Assembly (NCBI GenBank): GCA_017990305.1
Contig: JAGNOB010000134.1
Coordinates: 1 to 6,002, forward strand
DNA: 6,002 nt
Direction of reading: 5' to 3'
Source: Leucobacter sp.
GTDB taxonomy: Bacteria; Actinomycetota; Actinomycetes; Actinomycetales; Microbacteriaceae
How positions within the stretch are numbered: the stretch's first letter is position 1; every line of letters starts with the position of its first letter. Shown piece by piece: positions 1 to 5,500 of this stretch. The notes beneath the pieces were generated by a model that did not search any database, was not told the origin of the DNA, and saw only the letters and a list, made by a program, of their open reading frames with translations. Position numbers and translations under genes: made by a program.

Positions 1-231
1 CTCGTTCGCGGCTGGCGAGCGGAACTCGCCGAGGCCGCGCAACCGCAGCGGATCAAGCTGCACGCCGAGCTCCTCAGCGAACTCGCGGATCGCGGTGTCG
101 CGCGGATCCTCGCCGGGCTCCGGCTTGCCACCGGGCAGCATGAGCATGGAGGTGCCGCGCTTGCGCACGTTGAGCACCCGGCCCTCGGGGTCGCGTATGA
201 CAACGGCGCTCACCCGGATGGCTTCGCTCAC
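1..231 (-). CDS. Nudix hydrolase, N-terminal part (runs off the left edge)
   Basis: The first 77 codons of a Nudix-family protein are present; the rest lies beyond base 1. The family hydrolyses nucleoside diphosphates linked to another group, using divalent metal. The substrate cannot be told from this fragment. A complete Nudix box is visible: G35-x5-E41-x7-R49-E50-F51-x-E53-E54-x-G56-V57, with every consensus position filled, so the fragment should belong to an active enzyme. Before it is the usual beta-strand segment (ISAVVI-like, here RVSAVVIRD), and the LPGGK sequence just before the box is typical. The start is a GTG at 231-229 that shares bases with the TGA stop of the upstream pirin-GNAT gene (GTGA, 4-base overlap). 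No Shine-Dalgarno sequence precedes it, so translation probably depends on coupling to that gene. Family assignment is firm; specificity is unknown. Confidence 0.93.
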   Translation of the reverse strand, partial: MSEAIRVSAVVIRDPEGRVLNVRKRGTSMLMLPGGKPEPGEDPRDTAIREFAEELGVQLDPLRLRGLGEFRSPAANE

Positions 232-1673
232 GCGGCGGGCCAGTCGACTGCGTCTTCGAACTCGGGATGCTTCTTCAGCCAGGCGACGACGAACGGGCAG
301 TACGGCACGATCCGCACCCCCGCGTCGCGGGTGTCCGCGAGCGCCTCAGAGACGAGCGTGCCGGCGAGGCCGCGGCCGCCAAACTTCTCGTCGATTTCTG
401 TATGGACGAAGGCCCTGCCCTCATCGCGTGCGGTCGGTCGGTACGCGGCAAAGCCCGCAAGCTTCTCGCCCTCGTAGATGGCGTAGCGCCGTGCCTCTGG
501 CTCGTGCACGACGAGAATCGGTTCAGAAATTTCGGGTACCTCGGTTTCGCGCTGAGTGGTCGGGGGAGTCGGTTCGGTGGCCGTGGGCGCCATCTCTGGC
601 GGAGCGGTCGGCGAAGTCGTGTTCGTTGTGGTGGCGATCGTTTGCGTCGCTTCGGGTAGCGGCGGTAGCTGGCTGCGTGGGAGGAGCCGCGCGGTGGGTA
701 GCACGGGCGCTGGCAGCGGCGGTTCGGGCTCGTCGTCTGGCAGCCCGTAGCGGTCGTCAGCGGGGAGCGGCCCTGCTTCAGCGGTCTCCAGGGTTGCCTG
801 CCACGCGTCGCGTGCCGCCGCGACTTCCTCGTGGCTGCCGCCGATGAAGTTCCACCACATCACGAGCTCTTCGCGCAGCGGTTCACCGCCGATGAGGAGG
901 ATTCTTGCGCCCTCATCCCCGGCTGTGAGCCGGAGCGTGTCGCATCCGGCGGCTGCGTAGCCGAGGTCTGCGGGGTTGAGGAGCGTGCCGCCGTCGCCAT
1001 CCGGGGCGAGCGTGAGCTGGCCGCGGTCGACGAGAATGCCGTGTTCGTGGCGCGGATCCACCGCGACCTCGAGTGCGGCACCCGGCTCGAGCGCGAGCTC
1101 CGCTCCGACGAGCGGCGTGTGCGTGTCGACCGGTGAGGTGTGGCCGAGCAGCGAGCCGAGGAAGACCTGTGCCGTGTACCCGGCGCCGCTGATGGCGGGC
1201 GGTGCGTAGTGATCGAAACGCTTCGTGATGCCGCGGGCGCGCGCAGGGAGGGCAACCCAGAGCTGGGCGCCGTGGAGCACCGTGGTGTCGGGCGTTGATC
1301 GCTCCGAGTGGCTGATGCCGGATCCAGCGGTCATGAGGTTAAGTTCGCCCGGCCGCACCATCGCGTGGTTGCCGGCACTGTCGCGGTGCTCGATCGTGCC
1401 TGAGAACAGCCAGCTTACGGTCTGCAGGCCGATGTGCGGGTGGGCTGCGACGTTCATGCCGCCAGTCTCCGCGACGTTGTCTGGCCCGTAGTGGTCGAGG
1501 AAACACCAGGCGCCGATGAGGCTTCTGCTGCGCTGTGGGAGGGTGCGGCGCACGTTCATGCCGCGGAGGCCCCCGAGCGGGACATCGCGCGGATCGAGGA
1601 CCTCAACGTCCCCGGGGCGACCGGAGTCCGGGGCGCAGACGCGCTCGGTCGGTTCAGTTTCGAGATTGCTCAT
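228..1673 (-). CDS. Pirin family protein fused to a C-terminal GNAT acetyltransferase domain
   Basis: This 481-residue protein has two parts. Residues about 23-333 are a full pirin (bicupin). The metal ligands expected from human pirin are visible as H78 and H80 (AHPHIG) and H122 and E124 (GSGISHSE). The late motif MWWNFIGGSHEE (272-283) and the Pro-rich tail (LPAPVLPTARLLPR, ending near 333) are also typical. Pirins are iron-binding cupins; some bacterial members oxidise quercetin, others act as regulators. Residues about 334-384 are a Thr/Pro-rich linker. Residues about 385-481 match the small COG2388/YjdJ-type GNAT group: HTEIDEKFGGRGLAGTL (424-440, acetyl-CoA loop) and PYCPFVVAWLKKHPEF (457-472). 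The acceptor substrate is unknown. Pirins alone are usually around 300 residues, so the extra domain is the oddity. The start is set by AAAGGAG 7 bases before ATG. It lies 23 bp after the DUF3817 gene and overlaps the Nudix gene by 4 bases. An ATG at residue 361 lacks a ribosome site, which favours a true fusion. Confidence 0.93.
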   Translation of the reverse strand: MSNLETEPTERVCAPDSGRPGDVEVLDPRDVPLGGLRGMNVRRTLPQRSRSLIGAWCFLDHYGPDNVAETGGMNVAAHPHIGLQTVSWLFSGTIEHRDSAGNHAMVRPGELNLMTAGSGISHSERSTPDTTVLHGAQLWVALPARARGITKRFDHYAPPAISGAGYTAQVFLGSLLGHTSPVDTHTPLVGAELALEPGAALEVAVDPRHEHGILVDRGQLTLAPDGDGGTLLNPADLGYAAAGCDTLRLTAGDEGARILLIGGEPLREELVMWWNFIGGSHEEVAAARDAWQATLETAEAGPLPADDRYGLPDDEPEPPLPAPVLPTARLLPRSQLPPLPEATQTIATTTNTTSPTAPPEMAPTATEPTPPTTQRETEVPEISEPILVVHEPEARRYAIYEGEKLAGFAAYRPTARDEGRAFVHTEIDEKFGGRGLAGTLVSEALADTRDAGVRIVPYCPFVVAWLKKHPEFEDAVDWPAA

Positions 1674-1680
1674 GCTGTGA

Positions 1681-1687
1681 CTCCTTT
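1681..1687 (-). promoter_or_regulatory. Shine-Dalgarno site of the pirin-GNAT gene
   Basis: On the minus strand AAAGGAG sits 7 bases before the ATG at 1673. It is the strongest ribosome site in the window and fixes that start. It lies in the 23-bp gap after the TAA of the DUF3817 gene, so the downstream gene can initiate on its own on a shared transcript. Confidence 0.85.
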
Positions 1688-1696
1688 CGGAGGATC

Positions 1697-2152
1697 TTAG
1701 CCCCTCGGCACCGGCGGACCGAGCCAGAGGAGTACCACGAAGACGATCGCGACGAGCGCCGCGATGAGGACGATCGAGAGGATCGGGCGGCGCAGGATCC
1801 AGGCTTGGACGTGTTCAACGAAACCGTGTGGTGCGTCGCCGCCTGGTGCGAGCCGCCAGGGACCCGCGAGCATGGTGCGCTTGTCGAGCCAGCGCTCGAA
1901 CGGATAGGTGGCGAAGGGAATCACTGCGAGCAGCAGGCCCGTGATGCCGATGCCTGCGCGCCAGCGCTGGTTGATCCACACGAATACGGTGGTCACGCAG
2001 TAGGCGAGGAAAACGAATCCGTGCAGGCCGCCCGCGATGCGAACGGCGCCGTCAGTCACCCCTGTCGCGCGGAGGATGAGCGCGCCGATGAGGCCCGCCC
2101 AGGTGATCACTTCTGCGGTAGCGAACAAGCGGAACAGATTTCTCGGGCTCAT
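1697..2152 (-). CDS. DUF3817-type integral membrane protein
   Basis: A 151-residue protein with about four hydrophobic helices (roughly 11-28, 40-60, 66-83 and 122-145), so an inner-membrane protein of unknown function. The N-terminal pattern, an R-x-F-x-x-A-E-x-x-TW stretch, then GGLHGFVFLAY in helix 2, and an FATYPFERWL segment after helix 3, resembles the actinobacterial DUF3817 family. The fourth helix and Pro-rich end (GPPVPRG) extend past the core domain, which is common in the group. The frame is open back to an ATG at 2230, but the extra 26 residues are polar and unlike the family. The ATG at 2152 starts MSPRNLFRLFATAE, the expected N-terminus, with a weak GGAAG 4 bases upstream, so 2152 is preferred. 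It is the first gene of the minus-strand cluster, 23 bp ahead of the pirin-GNAT gene. No role can be deduced. Confidence 0.85.
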   Translation of the reverse strand: MSPRNLFRLFATAEVITWAGLIGALILRATGVTDGAVRIAGGLHGFVFLAYCVTTVFVWINQRWRAGIGITGLLLAVIPFATYPFERWLDKRTMLAGPWRLAPGGDAPHGFVEHVQAWILRRPILSIVLIAALVAIVFVVLLWLGPPVPRG

Positions 2153-2251
2153 AGTGCTTCCATCTTGCCGTATCCGGATGAGAGCGAGTAGCGGCTGGAC
2201 AAGATAACGATCTTGACAAGGATTGCGCACACATAGAGACTTCTAACGAAA

Positions 2252-2304
2252 GTTCCGTGGGGCAGAACTTGCAAACACTGACCCCAAGTTCTGTCGAGCG
2301 GAAC
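2252..2304. repeat. Long interrupted inverted repeat
   Basis: Two 20-base arms (2252-2271 and 2285-2304) face each other across a 13-base spacer. Each arm consists of an outer 6-mer (GTTCCG / CGGAAC) and an inner 9-mer (CAGAACTTG / CAAGTTCTG), both perfectly complementary, separated by 5 unmatched bases on each side (TGGGG and TCGAG). That is 15 of 20 positions paired. It is not followed by a T-run and no gene ends here, so a terminator is unlikely. It could be a two-site operator for a dimeric or tetrameric regulator, an RNA structure, or the remnant of a small mobile element; the sequence does not decide. Confidence 0.75.
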
Positions 2305-2313
2305 ACTGTCATG

Positions 2314-2329
2314 AGGGATTAGAATCCCT
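2314..2329. repeat. 16-bp near-perfect palindrome
   Basis: AGGGATT and AATCCCT flank a central AG, giving a 7-bp perfect dyad. The spacer is too small for a fully paired RNA hairpin, so it reads more like a protein-binding dyad. It lies 9 bases after the long inverted repeat. Confidence 0.55.
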
Positions 2330-2359
2330 GGTCAAGTTACGTTTTCATGAAGTTGCTTC

Positions 2360-2382
2360 GTGTTTAATCTTGCATTAAACAC
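2360..2382. repeat. AT-rich 9-bp inverted repeat, candidate operator
   Basis: GTGTTTAAT (2360-2368) and ATTAAACAC (2374-2382) are exact reverse complements across the 5-base spacer CTTGC. Nine perfect AT-rich pairs are unlikely by chance in such a GC-rich genome. No T-run follows and no gene ends here. The size and symmetry fit a binding site for a helix-turn-helix dimer upstream of the surface-protein gene (start 157 bases downstream). On the plus strand it would overlap a weak possible -35 (TTTAAT at 2363) paired with TATGTT at 2386. Confidence 0.65.
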
Positions 2383-2391
2383 TCTTATGTT
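2363..2391 (+). promoter_or_regulatory. Weak candidate promoter for the surface-protein gene
   Basis: TTTAAT (2363-2368) and TATGTT (2386-2391) are separated by 17 bases. They match TTGACA at 3 of 6 and TATAAT at 4 of 6 positions. This is the best placed pair I could find upstream of the plus-strand gene, and would give a leader of about 140 bases. The match is poor; treat as a guess, supported mainly by its overlap with the inverted repeat at 2360-2382. Confidence 0.2.
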
Positions 2392-2479
2392 GCGTAGAGA
2401 GTTCGCGTAGTGTTCACCTCGAAACGCCACAACCCCCGCTTGCTTTCGTGAGGGATGGCGCTTATCGTCGTCAAATACG

Positions 2480-2506
2480 CTTCGAGTTTCTTGGGGACTC
2501 GAGAAG
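2480..2506 (+). other. Hairpin in the presumed 5' leader of the surface-protein gene
   Basis: CTTCGAGT (2480-2487) can pair with ACTC..GAAG (2497-2506) leaving a 2-base bulge and a 9-base loop (TTCTTGGGG). It ends 21 bases before the ribosome site, so it would not directly mask it. Function unknown; may be incidental. Confidence 0.35.
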
Positions 2507-2527
2507 CACAGCAGCATCATTGGGGAT

Positions 2528-2532
2528 GGGGA
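2528..2532 (+). promoter_or_regulatory. Probable ribosome binding site of the surface-protein gene
   Basis: GGGGA lies 6 bases before the ATG at 2539. It is not an ideal Shine-Dalgarno sequence but the spacing is right. Together with the signal peptide that begins there, it favours 2539 over the in-frame ATG at 2455, whose purine run (GAGGG) directly abuts the start codon. Confidence 0.5.
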
Positions 2533-2538
2533 ATTCGC

Positions 2539-5500
2539 ATGTCACGACGTGGGCAGCAACGTAAGTCAGTTACACCAGCGAGGAGTTCGCGACGCCGAAA
2601 TATCGGCAGAGGTTTTGCGATGCTCGTGGCGGCGGCGGTGATGTACACCGGCCTCCCGACAGCAGCATTCGCAGCCGTCGACCCGCCCTCGATCGAGAGC
2701 TCGTTGGAGAGCGCCGTCTCGGATAGCCCCGCAGACCTCACTCCTGGGGAGGGCGGCACGGCGATCCCCGCACCCGGTGACGAGAGCGGCGAGACTGCCG
2801 CACCGGAGTCCCCGGACGAGGAGGGCGCCGAGGCTCCGGCCACGCCCGCGCCAGAGGCCCCGGTCGAAGAATCTGAGGAAGCTGACGCTCCCGATGCCCC
2901 TGCCGCTCCGGCTCCGCTGGCCGCGCCACTGGCTGCAGCACCCGACCAAAACGGTGGGCCGGGGAAAGCCTCAAATCCCTCTGACAATCAAATCATCATC
3001 AATGTGAGCGCATTGTCAGACCGGACTGGTCCGATTGCAGTTGCCGGCCTCTCTGGCGTAACGTACAGCGCTTACCAAGCGACCAGCTTGACGAACCAGA
3101 CACAGACGACGCCGACAGCAACCTGTACAACGGATGCAAACGGGCAGTGCTGGATGAAAGTGCCGACACGTGGGAACAAAAGCAGCTCCGCTGGCTACCT
3201 CGTAAAAGCGGACGCCGCACCGACTGGCTGGGAACTCCTGCCCCGGCTGGTCACCGACAATGGTCTCTCGGTCACAACCCAAAGCTATTCCTTCTACACG
3301 GGCCCAGCAAACAGCAAGGACTCGGCCAGCGCCAGAACGATCGCGGTTCCGGGAACGAAGAGCGATGGAACACGGACGAGCACGGGCAACTGGGCGACCG
3401 CTCGCGCGAACCCTCAGCTTGACCCTGTGTGTGGCATTGATGTTGCGCTGCTCGTAGATCTCTCGGGGTCGGTGCAGAATGCTCGGGCAGTGCAACAGGT
3501 TCGTGACGCCTCTTCGGCAGTCGTGAACGCGTTGGCTGGCACCCCGTCGAAAATTGCGCTTCACACCTTTGGCAACACTTCTCCCGCCGGGGGCAAAAGC
3601 AACGGCAACATGTCTCTGAGGAGCGTTGCGACGCAGGAGGAAGCAACGTTTGTGCTGAACAAGGCGCAAGGGCTCACTGCCCCAGGCACGGGCGAAGCGA
3701 CGAACTGGGACCGTGGTCTCTGGGGGCTGAACCCGATGGCGAGCGCAGGCGAACTTGACCTCGTGATCATGATCACCGACGGCATGCCAACAACGTATGC
3801 GGGAGGGGGGCCAGACGGAACCGTCACGCGCTTCAGCACGATGGAGAACTCGATTGCCTCGGCGAACGCGATTAAGAGCCACGGTGTGGGCATCATCGCT
3901 GTCGGCGTTGGCGCTGGAATCTCCGGGGCCGCGGAAAACCTCCGCGCGATCTCCGGGCCGGTAGCCGGTCAGGATTACTACCAGGTCAAGAATTGGGACG
4001 ATCTCGCAGCACAGATGAAGGCGCTGTCCTCGAAGAACTGTGAGGGCACGGTCAACGTCATCAAACAGGTGATTCCGGTCGGCGGCACCGTTGCCGATGC
4101 TGAGCCGCGCGCGAACTGGGGATTCACCGCCACAGCTCCCACCGCGTCAGTACGCACCGATGCCAAGGGCAGCAACTTCTCGACGAGCGCGCAGGGCGTG
4201 ACCGGTAGCACAGGCGCCCTCGGATTCCGGTCGAGCTTCGAAGGAACGAATCAGGCTGGCAGGAAACTCAGCATCACCGAGTCTCTGACGGGGCAGTACA
4301 GCATTGTGCCGCAGAACGGCCAGAACGCCGTGTGCACGCGAACTGACACGAAAAAACCAGTCCCAGTGACAAACACCGGTACGGCCACAAACCCTGGCTT
4401 CACTGTTGACCCGATCCAGAACGCGACCGTTTCGTGCGTGGTGTACAACCAGACACAGGATCTTTCCGCCAAGCTCCGCGTCGACAAGGTCTGGAAGATT
4501 GATGCGGACGGTGACGGAAAATATGAAGAGACGACCGACCCCAACGTGGCACCGAAATCCATCCCGGGTCTCAGCGCTTCGCTACAGCTCTCAGGGAATC
4601 CTGGGCTCCCCAGCGGCGGCGTGAACTTCGGGCAGGCGATTCCGAACCTTGCCCTGAACTCGACGGTGGGCGTCTCCGAGAAGGTCACTGGCCTTCCGCC
4701 CCTCTGCACCAACACAGCTACGTTTAGCCCCGCGCTCGACAGTGGGCTCACCAAGCTCACGAAGACGAGTAAGCAGGGCGTGAACGAGGTCACACTCACG
4801 AACACCGTGACGTGTGAACAGCCGAAGCTGACGCTCGAGAAGCAGCTCTCACACGGGCAGACCCCGGTGACCGACTGGGCTCTCGACGCAGTGGCCCCGA
4901 AGGGCGCGCTCCCCGGGCCCCAGGGCAGCTCGGGCGCAGCAGACGCAACCGCACCCGTAACCCTCGGTACGAACTATGCGCTCTCTGAAGCGCCACTCAC
5001 ACCTGAAGCTGAGGGCTACACCCAGCAGTGGGCCCCCACGGGCCAAGCGGCCTGGGCCGCGAACCACAAGGCCGGCGCGACCGGATCGTGGGAGTGCGTT
5101 GCAGCGACCAGCGTGAAAGACGGGGTACCCACCTGGGGCACCTCCGTCGTCGACGGCGCAAACGGTGGCGTCAAGGCCGAGGCCGGCGAGTGGCTGAAGT
5201 GCACCGCTGTCAACGACCCGAAGCCCACGCTCCAGCTCGTGAAGCAGGTGCAGATTGGCGACGAGTTGCAGACGGTTGAGCTCGGCGACGATCGGTGGAC
5301 GCTGTCGGCAGCGTGGACCGCGCCAGGAGCGGGCGACGAAGGCGCGATCACCCCGTTCCCCGGAGAACAGAAGCCCGTAAAGGGTGCTGGTGGTGTCACG
5401 GCAACAGAGGTTCTTCCCGGCGACTACTCGCTCAGTGAGTCTGCCGCCCAAAACGGCTTTGACAATGGCACCGAGTTCAGCTGTGTTGTGAACGACGACG

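Larger units (their letters stand above)
2153..2538. other. Divergent intergenic region with inverted repeats
   Basis: These 386 bases separate two divergently read genes and contain no convincing coding frame; open frames across it are short and look like no family. The stretch is clearly more AT-rich than either neighbour, especially 2331-2400. It should hold the promoters of both the DUF3817-pirin-Nudix cluster and the large surface protein. I found no good -35/-10 pair on either strand. The best minus or plus candidates match only part of the consensus. Three inverted repeats and one leader hairpin are listed separately. Because no gene ends here, these repeats are unlikely to be ordinary terminators. 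Confidence 0.75.

Noticed and set aside
95..847. 250-codon plus-strand open frame opposite the pirin-GNAT and Nudix genes
   Set aside because: Arg/Ser-rich low-complexity translation, typical of the antisense of GC-rich genes; the opposite strand has clear protein families.
1535..2191. 218-codon plus-strand open frame across the DUF3817 and pirin-GNAT starts
   Set aside because: Antisense to two well-supported genes; the product is highly charged and resembles no family.
2153..2230. ATG at 2230 as the start of the DUF3817 protein
   Set aside because: The added 26 residues are not like the family and no ribosome site is seen; the ATG at 2152 starts the expected N-terminus.
2213..2240. Exact TTGACA at 2213-2218 on the plus strand as a -35
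   Set aside because: The best -10 at usual spacing is TAGAGA at 2234 (15-base gap, poor match), and it would give a leader of about 300 bases through the inverted repeats.
2274..2308. AACACTG occurring twice (2274-2280 and 2302-2308) as direct operator repeats
   Set aside because: Only 7 bases, and one copy lies in the spacer of the long inverted repeat while the other straddles its end; probably chance.
2455..2538. In-frame upstream ATG at 2455 as the adhesin start
   Set aside because: It would put 28 residues including HHWGWG before the basic signal-peptide start, and its purine run is too close to the ATG to serve as a ribosome site.
3016..3882. 288-codon minus-strand open frame inside the adhesin gene
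   Set aside because: Lies opposite the VWA coding region, whose motifs are unmistakable; the translation has the Arg/Cys-rich look of an antisense frame.
4251..4805. 184-codon minus-strand open frame inside the stalk
   Set aside because: Shadow of the stalk modules on the plus strand, with no recognisable domain or ribosome site.
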